Source: a virus. From it: a DNA stretch of 43,550 nucleotides. Below, piece by piece: positions 8,606 to 17,004 of the stretch. Location: positions 1-43,550 of the IMG/VR virus record IMGVR_UViG_3300005613_000127. One strand, 5' to 3'. Each line of letters opens with the position of its first letter. Position 1 is the first letter of the stretch. Both the position numbers and the translations under genes were made by a program. The notes beneath the pieces are model-generated. The model searched no databases. It saw only the letters and a list, made by a program, of their open reading frames with translations, and had not been told where the DNA came from.

Positions 8606-8958
8606 AAAGGGAAGCTAATCGCGGGAAGCATCGTCATGACGAACGTGACATAGTCGTCCGGGTACTTCTCCCAGTGCGCATCACCGAGAATCGACAACAG
8701 TGAATCGTTGTACGCAACCACATTGTTAATGACATTTTCCACCGGCTCAAACTCTGCCGAATCGATGAACGACATGTCGCCGGTCTCGACCTGTTTGCCG
8801 ACGCGGGTGTAAAACGCGAACACCTTGCGGCGTTGCTTGTGGGTCATGCGCGTCATTTTGTAGGCGCGTCCGTTGATCTCCGCTTCCTGATCCTCAAAGA
8901 CCGCACGGATCATCGCCTGACCCGTTTTGAATTTCTCCAACTCTTCAGGTGTAGCCAT
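8581..8958 (-). CDS. Tail assembly chaperone (G-like)
   Basis: The 125-aa protein sits between tail tube and tape measure, the fixed place of tail assembly chaperones. Residues 35-60 (MTRMTHKQRRKVFAFYTRVG) and the acidic helical middle look like the DUF-type chaperones of small myoviruses. Near its 3' end (codons 117-118, CCT TTT) lies a C CCT TTT heptamer where ribosomes can slip -1 and continue into the overlapping frame. The unshifted product ends PAVPTD. Confidence 0.78.
   Translation of the reverse strand: MATPEELEKFKTGQAMIRAVFEDQEAEINGRAYKMTRMTHKQRRKVFAFYTRVGKQVETGDMSFIDSAEFEPVENVINNVVAYNDSLLSILGDAHWEKYPDDYVTFVMTMLPAISFPFLPAVPTD
8605..8611 (-). promoter_or_regulatory. -1 programmed ribosomal frameshift slippery heptamer CCCTTTT
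   Basis: Read on the minus strand, the zero-frame codons are CCT TTT preceded by C, so the heptamer fits X XXY YYZ exactly. After slipping, the tRNAs re-pair with CCC and TTT (still Pro and Phe). The zero frame ends 24 bases downstream while the -1 frame stays open to 8375. No strong downstream pseudoknot was evident by eye. Confidence 0.75.
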
Positions 8959-8960
8959 GA

Positions 8961-9392
8961 TTAAATATTCCGGATAGCGTTGCGGAAGCGAATCGTGTAT
9001 TCCATCATGCCTGACCCGTCCTGATTGTTTTTGACATTGCTGGGCTGGGTGGTGATCGATCCGTTCTCGAGAATGTAGGACTCAGCGCCCGCAATCCCGT
9101 CGCGGATGAAATCTTCTTTGACCGATCCGCCGAACACGGTGGGCGTCTCCTGATTGATCGCACTGTTGAAGAACACGTCCGATGCGCTGAACTTCTGCAC
9201 ACGCACGATCAAGTCATGCACCGCCGCGTCGATACGCTTGTTGATGTTCACACCGCCAGCGCCGGAATTGATGTGGCTTGTAACCGCGTTGACCGGATTC
9301 AGTTCGATGTAATCGCCTTCCGCGAAATCCGTGACCACCTGCCCGTTGAGGATCAGCGTGGTGCTTTCTGCTGCGAGTTGTATAGCTGCCAT
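8961..9392 (-). CDS. Tail tube protein (DUF3277-like)
   Basis: The 143-aa protein (LNGQVVTDFAEGDYIELNP, VNINKRIDAAVHDLIVRVQK, GSITTQPSNVKNNQDGSG) matches the small tube proteins that follow DUF3383 sheaths in small myoviruses. It should polymerise into the inner tail tube. It lies 12 nt after the sheath gene and is followed at once by the chaperone. Length is typical of this tube family. No processing site is evident. Confidence 0.8.
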   Translation of the reverse strand: MAAIQLAAESTTLILNGQVVTDFAEGDYIELNPVNAVTSHINSGAGGVNINKRIDAAVHDLIVRVQKFSASDVFFNSAINQETPTVFGGSVKEDFIRDGIAGAESYILENGSITTQPSNVKNNQDGSGMMEYTIRFRNAIRNI

Positions 9393-9404
9393 GGTGGGCC
9401 CCTG

Positions 9405-10919
9405 TTAAGCGTTAAAGTTGATGATGATGTTGGCGGAATGGATCGCACCGGCATTCTTGACGGCGGCTTGCAGCACCGGCGATTTGCGTGCGGCACGATC
9501 CGCCTGCGGCTGGTCTGCCAGCGAACCGGCAATCCAGTAGAAACCATTCGCCGAAATGTTGCGCGTGAAGGTATCGTAGTCGCCGAAGAAGTCAGGGCTT
9601 GACCACGTACCGGGTGCGAACACACCGGCGCGAACAAAGCCGCGGGTCGTCTTTTCGCCCTGATCGATCAACTGATTCACGCCGGACTGTGTTTGCGGGA
9701 TCTTGGTGGCGGTCAGCGACAGCAGGTTGAACATATCGGTCTGTACCGCATCGATGAACGCAATAAGATTGTAGCGATTGTCCATGAAGTCGTTCGCGCC
9801 GCTGGTCAGAACCTTCGGCACGTCTTTGATCGTGGTGTAGATATCCAGGCCGACAGTTTTGGCGGCGGTGATGACGGACTGACTGTAGTCCTCTGCGGCT
9901 ACGCTCAACGCTTTCAGGTGCATCGTCAGTGCCGATTTTTCCGCGTTGAAATTGACAACATGCGCCCGCGCCATGTAGGTGCTGGCCATCTTGCGATTAT
10001 TCGCGGCGCTGTACAGCATGCGGTAGTTCGTGTGGCCTGCCAGCTTGATCTCCCAGACGACGTTCGTGGCGACGGCGGTCGTCAGGTAGACGGCGCCGCT
10101 AAACACCTCGTACACCAGCACGCTGTTCGCCTGAGCCCATGCGGCCATCAGCAGCCGGTTCTCGTCGGTGTCTGCATCGATGATGGACAGACCTTTAAAA
10201 TTAACCAGCGCTTTCAAAGCGGTGGCGGCGGCAAGCTGTGTTTCGGCGGTAAGCACTTCGGCAGCGGCACCCTGTACGGTAGTCGCACCGGTACCAGTGC
10301 CTATGCCAAGTAACGTGCCGACATAGGTGCCGGTGCCCGGATCGGACGCGACGGTCATCAGACTGAGAACGCCTGTGGTGTCGCTGGTCACGACGATGCG
10401 GTTATCCGTGCTAACGGTAACGGTCGCGCCGGTAATGCCGGTCACTTCATTGTCAAGCAGCGTAGCGACTTCCGCGAGGGTAGTCACGCCTTGCAGATCG
10501 AGCGCCGTGACGCTGACCGTCGTGCCGTCTACATCGATGTCAAGAGTGCCGTCGCTGATCGCCTGTAGTTGATCGATGACGGTGGTTTCTGTTAGTTGTG
10601 CGCCTGTCAGTACCGCAGCCGTAGCGGCGACCGACTCGCTGGCACCACGCCAATAGCCTGCAACCAGTACGCCTTCCGCGTTGGTGGGGTTCGGCGTGGT
10701 GCCGAAGAATGCGGTGGCATGGGCGTACATGTCGGAATCGGTGCCGAAGTCCGTCGCAACGCTGGCGATGTCGCTGTACAGCTCGTAGCGATTCGCGGTA
10801 GACAATGGGCCGGACTGCTGGCTGGTCATAATCGCCACGACGTTCATGTTGTCGCGGGCAGCCGCTACGCCTTCGGGCAGTAGTGTGACGCTGATCACGT
10901 TTGAGATATTAGCCGACAT
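9405..10919 (-). CDS. Contractile tail sheath protein (DUF3383)
   Basis: The 504-aa protein starts MSANISNVISVTLLPEGVAA and contains the sheath-like core with KTTRGFVRAGVFAPGTWS and DYDTFTRNISANGFYWIAGS near the C-terminus, characteristic of DUF3383 sheaths. A beta-rich inserted domain rich in Thr/Val/Gly occupies residues about 95-205 and probably decorates the sheath exterior. It is the largest virion structural gene and is followed by the tube gene, as expected. Sheath contraction drives DNA injection. Confidence 0.9.
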   Translation of the reverse strand: MSANISNVISVTLLPEGVAAARDNMNVVAIMTSQQSGPLSTANRYELYSDIASVATDFGTDSDMYAHATAFFGTTPNPTNAEGVLVAGYWRGASESVAATAAVLTGAQLTETTVIDQLQAISDGTLDIDVDGTTVSVTALDLQGVTTLAEVATLLDNEVTGITGATVTVSTDNRIVVTSDTTGVLSLMTVASDPGTGTYVGTLLGIGTGTGATTVQGAAAEVLTAETQLAAATALKALVNFKGLSIIDADTDENRLLMAAWAQANSVLVYEVFSGAVYLTTAVATNVVWEIKLAGHTNYRMLYSAANNRKMASTYMARAHVVNFNAEKSALTMHLKALSVAAEDYSQSVITAAKTVGLDIYTTIKDVPKVLTSGANDFMDNRYNLIAFIDAVQTDMFNLLSLTATKIPQTQSGVNQLIDQGEKTTRGFVRAGVFAPGTWSSPDFFGDYDTFTRNISANGFYWIAGSLADQPQADRAARKSPVLQAAVKNAGAIHSANIIINFNA

Positions 10920-11412
10920 ATTCTGTGCCCTCTTCCGTTCTGATTTCGAGCTGCGCGGTATCTATGCGCAGGATTGTTTCTGTAAATTCGGTACTCACTT
11001 CGACCTGCATTTCAATCTGTACACGCTCACCGTATATCTGGCCTGTGAGCTGCTTCAAGTCGGTCGGCCCTGTCGGGTGGTAGATCGTGATCCCGTTCGT
11101 GCGTTGCAGTTCGCGGGATGTCTGTGACCGTAGCCGCAGCGTCAATTCAATAGCCCGATTGTATGTCCCGGAGCCGTACAGGTCAAGCGTCACGGGGCCG
11201 CGCCATATTGCGCCGAGGCTTAACTCTTCGGCGGTGCCGTCGTACGTCTCAAGGCTTGCCGTCTGCGCAGCCTGACCGAGCGCATCGATTACGATGTAGT
11301 TCGTCTCAAAATCGACCTGTTCGAAATTCTGCCTACCGATGCGGATCAGCTGCTCGTTATACGTGAGCAGATCGCGTATAACTTTGGTGACTTTGGTCAG
11401 TGTAGGATTCAT
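10909..11412 (-). CDS. Neck / tail terminator protein, LIC_12616-like
   Basis: Using the ATG at 11412 (one-base overlap with the upstream stop), the product is 167 aa (MNPTLTKVTKVIRDL...). The segment LIRIGRQNFEQVDFETNYIV resembles the LIC_12616 family found just before sheath genes, and the protein probably terminates or joins the tail tube at the neck. The overlap with the sheath start is 11 nt. The identification is from motif memory and position. Confidence 0.65.
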   Translation of the reverse strand: MNPTLTKVTKVIRDLLTYNEQLIRIGRQNFEQVDFETNYIVIDALGQAAQTASLETYDGTAEELSLGAIWRGPVTLDLYGSGTYNRAIELTLRLRSQTSRELQRTNGITIYHPTGPTDLKQLTGQIYGERVQIEMQVEVSTEFTETILRIDTAQLEIRTEEGTEYVG

Positions 11413-12272
11413 TACGCAGGCTCCAGATGTCCATACCACGATATGCCGACGGTCGCGGCTTTGCTCGACGAGTGCAAACCGCCGATAATCGTGCCCTCTG
11501 CGAAATTTTGAGGCGTGGGGAAATTGAAACCAATGCCTCCGTTCGACACCCCGGTAGACCCGAACGGAATCCAGATGACCGGATCGCGATACTTATGACC
11601 GTATATGTCGTTGGCTACCAGAAACAACGTGGTCTGCGTGTCGGCGGTCACACTGTTGCTGCTGCCTATAGCACCATCGATGTATAGCTTTTTGCCTTTC
11701 GGCACCATGCGGAACGATGAAGAACAGCGCGGAGCGCCTATCGCTATCTGACTAAACACAGCTCCGCCAACCGTCGCACGCAGTACAATCGTACCGGCGG
11801 CGTACCCGGCCTCTTGATCTGACGTGTGCATGCACTGCACGAAGGTCACGTCATCGACCGGGAGTTGTACGGGCGTCGTGCCGTTCATCTCGACTTCAAT
11901 TTCTATTTCGTTCAGACCGCCGTCAAGGTAGTGGATCGACGTATACGCCATCCCAGTACCGCCGGGAGCGTCCTCTACCGATGTGCTCACAATCTCCAAC
12001 TGTGTGCCGCCGTTGTACGCCACACCTACCGTCGCACCGTCTGGCCAAACCGGGAATCGAGTCTCGGCACCAGTACTGGTTCGCAGTCCATACGCACCGA
12101 ACCCACTGGCGCCGGGGTACTCCCCACGTGCAATGCTCAGAGGCAGGCGGCGCAGGAATTCAGCGATGTTGACCATCACGCCGTCATCGGCCATGAACCG
12201 GCCAGTGAACGGGTGCTGATCCGCGAGCCATTCCTTCGCCTTCGCTATGCCGCCGGTCAAGTACGTGATCAT
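11412..12272 (-). CDS. Hypothetical virion protein (neck or decoration)
   Basis: The 286-aa protein is Gly/Thr/Val-rich and likely all-beta, with IPFGSTGVSNGGIGFNFPTP near the C-terminus. I do not recognise its family. It lies among connector genes between the small 114-aa protein (4-nt overlap) and the neck protein (1-nt overlap), so a virion role such as neck collar, whisker or decoration is likely. Unlike its neighbours it is not small, which argues for an exposed domain. Confidence 0.5.
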   Translation of the reverse strand: MITYLTGGIAKAKEWLADQHPFTGRFMADDGVMVNIAEFLRRLPLSIARGEYPGASGFGAYGLRTSTGAETRFPVWPDGATVGVAYNGGTQLEIVSTSVEDAPGGTGMAYTSIHYLDGGLNEIEIEVEMNGTTPVQLPVDDVTFVQCMHTSDQEAGYAAGTIVLRATVGGAVFSQIAIGAPRCSSSFRMVPKGKKLYIDGAIGSSNSVTADTQTTLFLVANDIYGHKYRDPVIWIPFGSTGVSNGGIGFNFPTPQNFAEGTIIGGLHSSSKAATVGISWYGHLEPA

Positions 12273-12613
12273 GGCGTCACGACCAACAACGCCTGTTTAG
12301 TTTGTTCGGCGACGGCCTCGGTAAAGCCGTACGCCTGCCAGTCGCCATTGTCGATGATTTTATAATCTTCGCCGCCATACTCCAGATACTCGCCGTTCTC
12401 TATCGGGTCGGGCGAGTGAACCAACAGATATCGTTTCGACCAGTCGATGGCGTCGGTGTTTAGTTTTTCTTTTTGCGCGACCTGCACCACGGCGGGTAGC
12501 GTGCGAGCGGTCACGACCACCGACTCTACGAAATCCACGGTCGTCCGCGTTACCGTCTTGAGCGAGTAGTCGGACAGCCAGTCATCGAACGCTTCGGAGA
12601 CATCAGGCAGCAT
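12269..12613 (-). CDS. Head-tail connector / stopper-like protein
   Basis: The 114-aa protein (SKRYLLVHSPDPIENGEYLEY, YKIIDNGDWQAYGFTEAVAE) has the beta-barrel pattern of head-closure or stopper proteins and lies between the gpG/HK97-gp10-like gene and the neck genes. The motif of a hydrophobic strand followed by NGDWQ...Y...A is common in this connector slot of small myoviruses. Assignment is by position and length. No enzymatic motif is present. Confidence 0.6.
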   Translation of the reverse strand: MLPDVSEAFDDWLSDYSLKTVTRTTVDFVESVVVTARTLPAVVQVAQKEKLNTDAIDWSKRYLLVHSPDPIENGEYLEYGGEDYKIIDNGDWQAYGFTEAVAEQTKQALLVVTP

Positions 12614-13095
12614 TACGATCTCCGTACAACAGATGTTAGGGAACCCTTAAGGATGCCTTTATCGACAAGTACCTGACTCGAACCTTTCCGGCGTTTAGTC
12701 TCGTCGGTGATGTCCGGCCATTCGCCGTAGCCTTTCGTTGTGAATGCCCCTTTGCTGATGTTCGTCGCCACTACGCCGATGCGCCCGAGACCCACATCGG
12801 CGTCGCGCTTGCCGCCCAGTACCGCCTCGAACTGTTTAGCGATAGCGGCGTTCAGCTGTTTGCGTTTGGTGGCGAACGGTACGCGCAGGAACGAGCGCTG
12901 TGGAATGCCGCGAACCGGCACCCCGTATTCATGGATCGCACCGATCCGCAGAACGGTCATGCCGTCGCCGTACACCTTGCTGCCCACCTTCTCGTTCGGC
13001 AGGCCAACGAATATGGCTTTCTGTTTCATCTCGACCAGGCGGTCGGCCATACCAGTAGTATAGGCGAGCATTTGAGCAGGCGTGAGCGTGGTCAC
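12613..13095 (-). CDS. Virion morphogenesis / tail completion protein (HK97 gp10- or Mu gpG-like)
   Basis: The 160-aa protein shows VLRIGAIHEYGVPVRGIPQR and SFLRVPFATKRKQLN, the segment that in many phage morphogenesis proteins reads xIAxxHEfGxxxxxIPxRpFLR. The C-terminus, WPDITDETKRRKGSSQVLVD followed by KGILKGSLT, matches the family's RRKGSsxpLxDTGxLrxSi ending. It completes the tail/neck before joining to the head. It overlaps both neighbours by 1-4 nt. Confidence 0.82.
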   Translation of the reverse strand: MTTLTPAQMLAYTTGMADRLVEMKQKAIFVGLPNEKVGSKVYGDGMTVLRIGAIHEYGVPVRGIPQRSFLRVPFATKRKQLNAAIAKQFEAVLGGKRDADVGLGRIGVVATNISKGAFTTKGYGEWPDITDETKRRKGSSQVLVDKGILKGSLTSVVRRS

Positions 13096-13442
13096 ACTGC
13101 CACTCCGCCGTATCGGCTCGCAGTCAGCAGCATGAACCGCTGACCGTATTTAGTCGCGCTGTAGAAGTCATTCAGCTCACCACCGGCCCGGGTCTGCGAG
13201 GCGTAACTAACCGACACGCTGCCGACCGACTTGCTGGCGACCTGCTGCCTCGATGCCGACCCGCTTGCCGTCTCGACAGTGAGCAGGTGTGCTAATAGCT
13301 GGAGCGTCGCCTCCTGGGTGGCGGCAACGTAATCCAACGCATAATAAGCAGGGTAAACCGGTTCGAGAATCGGCAGGTAAGTATCTACCGTCGCCGTCAG
13401 GAACTCGGGGAAGCGTGCCTTGAAGTCATCAATTATCGCCAC
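13092..13442 (-). CDS. Head-tail adaptor, DUF4054-like
   Basis: The 116-aa protein (FKARFPEFLTATVDTYLPIL, LDYVAATQEATLQLLAHLLT, VGSVSVSYASQTRAGGELND) fits DUF4054, a gp6-like helical head-tail adaptor that binds the portal. The pattern of helices followed by a SVSV strand and a C-terminal FYSATKYGQRF is typical. It follows the capsid and low-complexity genes and overlaps the morphogenesis gene by 4 nt. Confidence 0.82.
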   Translation of the reverse strand: MAIIDDFKARFPEFLTATVDTYLPILEPVYPAYYALDYVAATQEATLQLLAHLLTVETASGSASRQQVASKSVGSVSVSYASQTRAGGELNDFYSATKYGQRFMLLTASRYGGVAV

Positions 13443-13794
13443 GACTCAACACGCCCGTCTGTAAAGAATGTTCGATTTTAGCCATCAGCGATTCATCTTC
13501 AAGATCGTGGTCGGTCAGATCGTAAGTGCCGCCAACAGGAACGGTCACGCCACCGATGCGGCGCGGGTTCTTACTGACGTTCTTGATCGTGCGGGTGGGC
13601 GTCTCTGCTTTGACTACAGGCGCAGGCGTCTCAGCCACTACAGGCGCAGGCTTCTCAGCCACTACAGACGCAGGCTTCGCGGCGGCAGACCGTCTCTTCG
13701 GTGCAGGCGCTTTGGGCTTGTTCTGCTCTTCGAACTCAGCGAGCAGTTTGGCAGACTCTTCGTCGACCGGGGTGTTTGGGTTTTCTTCGCTCAT
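13429..13794 (-). CDS. Low-complexity virion-region protein with Pro/Ala/Val repeats
   Basis: The 121-aa protein has an acidic N-terminus, an Ala/Pro/Lys-rich linker with tandem PAPVVAE-type repeats (residues about 38-62), and a C-terminal domain TRTIKNVSKNPRRIGGVTVP followed by VGGTYDLTDHD. The C-terminal part resembles small head-associated beta domains found next to capsid genes. The linker could expose or tether that domain on the head. It is encoded over a tandem DNA repeat. Function unknown. Confidence 0.55.
   Translation of the reverse strand: MSEENPNTPVDEESAKLLAEFEEQNKPKAPAPKRRSAAAKPASVVAEKPAPVVAETPAPVVKAETPTRTIKNVSKNPRRIGGVTVPVGGTYDLTDHDLEDESLMAKIEHSLQTGVLSRGDN
13613..13684. repeat. 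Three tandem copies of a 24-bp unit inside a coding region
   Basis: Units at 13613-13636, 13637-13660 and 13661-13684 share the core ACTACAGGCGCAGGC with a few substitutions, the third being most diverged. The period is a multiple of three, so copy-number change would lengthen or shorten the Pro/Ala/Val linker without shifting frame. This is a coding minisatellite, not a CRISPR array, because the units are directly adjacent with no spacers. Confidence 0.85.
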
Positions 13795-13846
13795 GGTTCT
13801 CTCCGCGATGAAATGAATAGGTGCCCGTCCGTGGGCGGAGTAACTC

Positions 13847-14839
13847 TTAAAGACCGGTCAGGATGTAACCTGCGGCATCTTCCAGTACGTCAAGACCGGC
13901 GATGCGGTACTTGCTGTCCATGTGGTAGTTGAAGCTGCCTACCTTGATGATCTCGCCAACGGTCAGCGGAACAGGGATGCGCATCTTCATGGCTTCCGTG
14001 TTGGTGCTATACGCGACGGTGTGCGATACGCCTGCACCGCCTGCATCATCCGCGCGGAACGTGCCACGGAAGTTGACACCCGGATAGTTGGCACGCAATG
14101 CACTGAGCACCGTGGCCGAACCGGCGGCGGTGTTGAGGATCTTCACTTCCAGCGCGTTCAGCACATAGATCGGCATGTCAACATTGACGGCCATGTATTC
14201 CGGCGTGTTGTTCACCGCGTTCTTCTGCGCCTGGATCAAGCCGGAGATATCGTCATACATCTGCTGCGCAGTTAGCGCCGCGATAGCGCCAGTAGCCGCT
14301 ACGGCGGTGAAACCGGCATAATTCAGCAGGCCGGTGCTTGCTGTTTTGTCTGGGATACCCAGATAGCCGATCTCGTCGATCTCACGCTGGTAGATCGCGT
14401 TGTGACCAGCCACGTAGTCGGACACCAGGTTGATGTTCTGCAATGTGGCTTCTTTGATCTCGCTATCGGACCAGTCGGATTCCGCTTCGCGTTCAACGAC
14501 CAGAATGTCATTGTCTTCACCAGCCAGCGAGATTTTGCCCCGGTTGCTTGAGGTGTCGCCGGCGGTCTTAAAGCCGCCGAGGTTACGCTTACGAAGAGAC
14601 TGGATGCGACGTGCATAGCCGCCGGTATTATCCGCCGCGATGCCGCTGTTCACGAATGACAGCTCCGGGTACTTCTTCTCGAAGATCTGCGGATCGATGG
14701 CGGTCAGATTGCGACCCAGCACACTGCCCGCGTAGGCGTCAGTGTAGCCGGCAGCCAGCAAAATGCTCTTGCTGGTGTCCGCGTATGTGTCAGACGCTCT
14801 CTGAAAGCTGTCCAGATTGTATAAGTTACCGATTTTCAT
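13847..14839 (-). CDS. Major capsid protein (DUF2184-like)
   Basis: The 330-aa protein matches the DUF2184-type HK97-fold capsids of small myoviruses: LSFVNSGIAADNTGGYARRI, the acidic EREAESDWSDSEIKEA helix, and the C-terminal IPVPLTVGEIIKVGSFNYH. It has a strong ribosome binding site (AGGAGATATACAAA before ATG), fitting the most abundant virion protein. It follows the cement gene by 30 nt. I see no cleavable N-terminal delta domain, consistent with a separate scaffold in the protease gene. Confidence 0.85.
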   Translation of the reverse strand: MKIGNLYNLDSFQRASDTYADTSKSILLAAGYTDAYAGSVLGRNLTAIDPQIFEKKYPELSFVNSGIAADNTGGYARRIQSLRKRNLGGFKTAGDTSSNRGKISLAGEDNDILVVEREAESDWSDSEIKEATLQNINLVSDYVAGHNAIYQREIDEIGYLGIPDKTASTGLLNYAGFTAVAATGAIAALTAQQMYDDISGLIQAQKNAVNNTPEYMAVNVDMPIYVLNALEVKILNTAAGSATVLSALRANYPGVNFRGTFRADDAGGAGVSHTVAYSTNTEAMKMRIPVPLTVGEIIKVGSFNYHMDSKYRIAGLDVLEDAAGYILTGL

Positions 14840-14869
14840 TTTGTATATCTCCTGATCTGGATCAAATTA

Positions 14870-15775
14870 TTAAGCTAGGGCTGCGCCGTCATTGACAACG
14901 GTACGCCATGCAAGAACACCACCGATCTGCACACCTTCCAGCTCGACGAAATCCCCGGCCGTGTTGAGTGTGATAGTAGTGTTACCCGCCTGGTTGATCG
15001 CGGAAGCCACTGTAATCACAGCGTCACCAACCGCGTACACGTCGCAAACTAGACCCATTCGCTGGCCGATGAAGGACGGGATCGCCAGTGTGCGCGTTTC
15101 GGCTGCTGCTGTAGTGATCGGGCACACACCGGAGCGCGTAACGGGGATCGCACCCGCGTCGCCCGGATCTGCGATCAAAGCAGTGGAGCGTGGATACAGT
15201 TCGGCAAGAGCCGCTTCAAGTTCGATAGCGGTAGTAAAGCCGCCGGTATCAAGTAGGCTGATCGCACTGGCCGCGTGAGCACCTACCGCGTCGCCTGTAT
15301 GCGCTGCGATGTCGCCGGGTGCTGGGTTCAGATAGATCATCCAGACGTTCGTCTGGATTTCCATGATGAACTCAGCGTTAACAGCGACATCGGTGTTGGT
15401 GGCCGTAGCCAGACCGTCGTTCGCGTCACCGGCGTTGCTGACATAGACACGGTCGAACAGTGCGGGCGTTTCGCCTGCTTTGACGTCTACCGTGTAGATG
15501 CCCTGGCGACCGTATTCGATTTGTGAGTAAATTGCCGAGTCGACCACGTCGCCGTCTTCTACGACGTTGGCGACGTTACGCAGGACGATACCGGCAATCA
15601 CTGGCGTGGCTGAACCATCCATGTTGTCGATACGACCTGTGTCGAGTTTGGCAAAGCGGCCGACTTTGAGCTGATCCTCAAATGAGGTAGCAGTCAGGGC
15701 GATGATGTTCGCGCCGTAGCGTTCACCACCCGCGACTTTGGTCGGGTCGTCAGTATATGCAATGGGAAAGGCCAT
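14870..15775 (-). CDS. Capsid cement / decoration protein (DUF2190-like N-terminal half)
   Basis: The 301-aa protein lies between the protease/scaffold and the capsid, the usual slot for structural cement. Residues about 1-150 have the short-strand pattern of DUF2190-type cement (VIAGIVLRNVANVVEDGDVV, EYGRQGIYTVDVKAGETPAL, FDRVYVSNAGDAN). The C-terminal half is a second Ala/Thr/Gly-rich beta domain that may extend outward. SD AAGGAG sits nine bases before the ATG. Confidence 0.72.
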   Translation of the reverse strand: MAFPIAYTDDPTKVAGGERYGANIIALTATSFEDQLKVGRFAKLDTGRIDNMDGSATPVIAGIVLRNVANVVEDGDVVDSAIYSQIEYGRQGIYTVDVKAGETPALFDRVYVSNAGDANDGLATATNTDVAVNAEFIMEIQTNVWMIYLNPAPGDIAAHTGDAVGAHAASAISLLDTGGFTTAIELEAALAELYPRSTALIADPGDAGAIPVTRSGVCPITTAAAETRTLAIPSFIGQRMGLVCDVYAVGDAVITVASAINQAGNTTITLNTAGDFVELEGVQIGGVLAWRTVVNDGAALA

Positions 15776-15778
15776 GAC

Positions 15779-16957
15779 TTATAGCTCCTTATCTTTGAGG
15801 TTGTTAAAACTGGATGTTTGTGTATCGGCGAATTGCTTATAATTCGCGTCGGGTTTTTTCAGCAGCTTGAATGCCAGCGCCAGTTCGGTGTCGGCAAATT
15901 GCTCGGGGTCGACCGTGGCCAGCGCGTCGCGCATGATCTCGTCGGTATTCTTGTCCGCGAATTTGTAATCCTCAGCGAGGAAGCCGCGCGCCTTTTCGAT
16001 CACGGCGGCATGTGCTTTCACAGCTTTATCGGCGTAGGACTTCATGTCGGCATCGGAGAACGCGGGCTTGTCTTCTTCCTCGTCCTCATCTTCGGTAGGC
16101 ACTTCGGGTGTAACCGGCTCCTTGGGTACAAGCGGCGCATCTTCGGGCGCTTCTTCTTCCTCGGCAGGCATCACACCTTTAGCCGCTTCGACGATCTGCT
16201 GGAGCGCGGGTAGCAACTCCTGCAACTGGTCAACGGGCACGGCTTTGATCGCCTCAGGCAGCGCGGTCGCCAGCTCAACGATCTGCTGTAGGTTCATGGT
16301 GCCCTCGGCATCGCTGAACGCTTTATGTAATTTAGTCTTAGTCGCCATTGGCTGGTCCTCGGGTTTCTTGTCGATAAAAGAGCACATCGAACCGCAACGG
16401 CCCCGGTCGACGATGGCCAGGTGATGTGGTCGGATGTTACGTTGTTCAAAATCATACTCGTCATGCGGCACGAGGTCGGCATGGTAGCCCAGCGAGAGTT
16501 CGCGCTTGCCCGCCTCAACGGTTAGGCACAACGTGTCACTGATCGCCAACTGATTGCGGATAGCAATTGTGGCCATCGCAGCGCTGTCAAGCGCGTCGAC
16601 CATTTCAGCCTCTGCGACAAAGCCACCACCCGTAGGCGGCATGGCATCCAGCAATACGTGTTCATCAGTGATCGGCAAGCCGCGCATCTTCATAGCTGTA
16701 TTAGCTATGGTGGCAGGCGAGCGATACACCTTGAACATTCGATCCGGCGGCTCCATGTTTAGCTCAATGCCCAGATACTCCAGCACACCATCGCGCACGG
16801 AGACGGCGGACTTCTCGGACGCGTTAAACACCGCCGAGTCGCGAAACTCACCAGTATACGTGTCTTTGAATTGCGCCTGACAGATGGCGTAGGCTTGCTC
16901 TTCGGTCTTACCCGACTTGATCACAGCCTGCACACAATCGTCTAATTTTTTTGGCAT
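15779..16957 (-). CDS. Prohead protease fused to scaffold (DUF2213-like)
   Basis: From ATG 16957 the product is 392 aa. Residues 1-40 (MPKKLDDCVQAVIKSGKTEE, then QAYAICQAQF) form the small helical domain often found at the front of these proteins. The middle shows DUF2213 features (RMFKVYRSPATIANTAMKMR, GLPITDEHVLLD, ELSLGYHADLVPHDEYDFEQ, IRPHHLAIVDRGRCG). The C-terminal 170 residues are acidic and helical (EEEEAPEDAPLVP, DEDEEEDKPAFSDADMKSYA), as in a scaffold. A longer TTG-start frame is rejected because it would span the promoter. No Shine-Dalgarno sequence is visible. Confidence 0.82.
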   Translation of the reverse strand: MPKKLDDCVQAVIKSGKTEEQAYAICQAQFKDTYTGEFRDSAVFNASEKSAVSVRDGVLEYLGIELNMEPPDRMFKVYRSPATIANTAMKMRGLPITDEHVLLDAMPPTGGGFVAEAEMVDALDSAAMATIAIRNQLAISDTLCLTVEAGKRELSLGYHADLVPHDEYDFEQRNIRPHHLAIVDRGRCGSMCSFIDKKPEDQPMATKTKLHKAFSDAEGTMNLQQIVELATALPEAIKAVPVDQLQELLPALQQIVEAAKGVMPAEEEEAPEDAPLVPKEPVTPEVPTEDEDEEEDKPAFSDADMKSYADKAVKAHAAVIEKARGFLAEDYKFADKNTDEIMRDALATVDPEQFADTELALAFKLLKKPDANYKQFADTQTSSFNNLKDKEL

Positions 16958-16964
16958 AGGCCGA

Positions 16965-16993
16965 TTTATACCCCAGCAGATGCGGTATGTCAA
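16965..16993 (-). promoter_or_regulatory. Strong sigma70-type promoter for the capsid half of the late operon
   Basis: On the minus strand this reads TTGACA (16988-16993), 17 bases, TATAAA (16965-16970), nearly consensus. The expected transcription start, seven or eight bases beyond the -10, coincides with the A of the protease ATG at 16957. The mRNA would therefore be leaderless or nearly so, which fits the lack of a Shine-Dalgarno sequence. Such a promoter is needed here because plus-strand genes separate these genes from the terminase half. Confidence 0.65.
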
Positions 16994-17004
16994 CAACCAT
17001 AAAA

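Noticed and set aside
9693-10313. Long plus-strand open frames opposite the sheath, tape measure and other structural genes
   Set aside because: They are antisense shadows of strongly supported minus-strand genes. They lack ribosome binding sites and recognisable protein features.
13613-13684. Tandem repeats as a possible CRISPR array
   Set aside because: Units are contiguous without spacers, in frame within a protein gene.
13800-13846. Short inverted repeat GCCC-GTCCGT-GGGC after the capsid gene as terminator
   Set aside because: The stem is only four base pairs and no T-run follows, so I do not annotate it.
16958-16996. TTG-start extension of the protease/scaffold gene
   Set aside because: It would run through the TTGACA-N17-TATAAA promoter, so the extra codons would not be transcribed from it.
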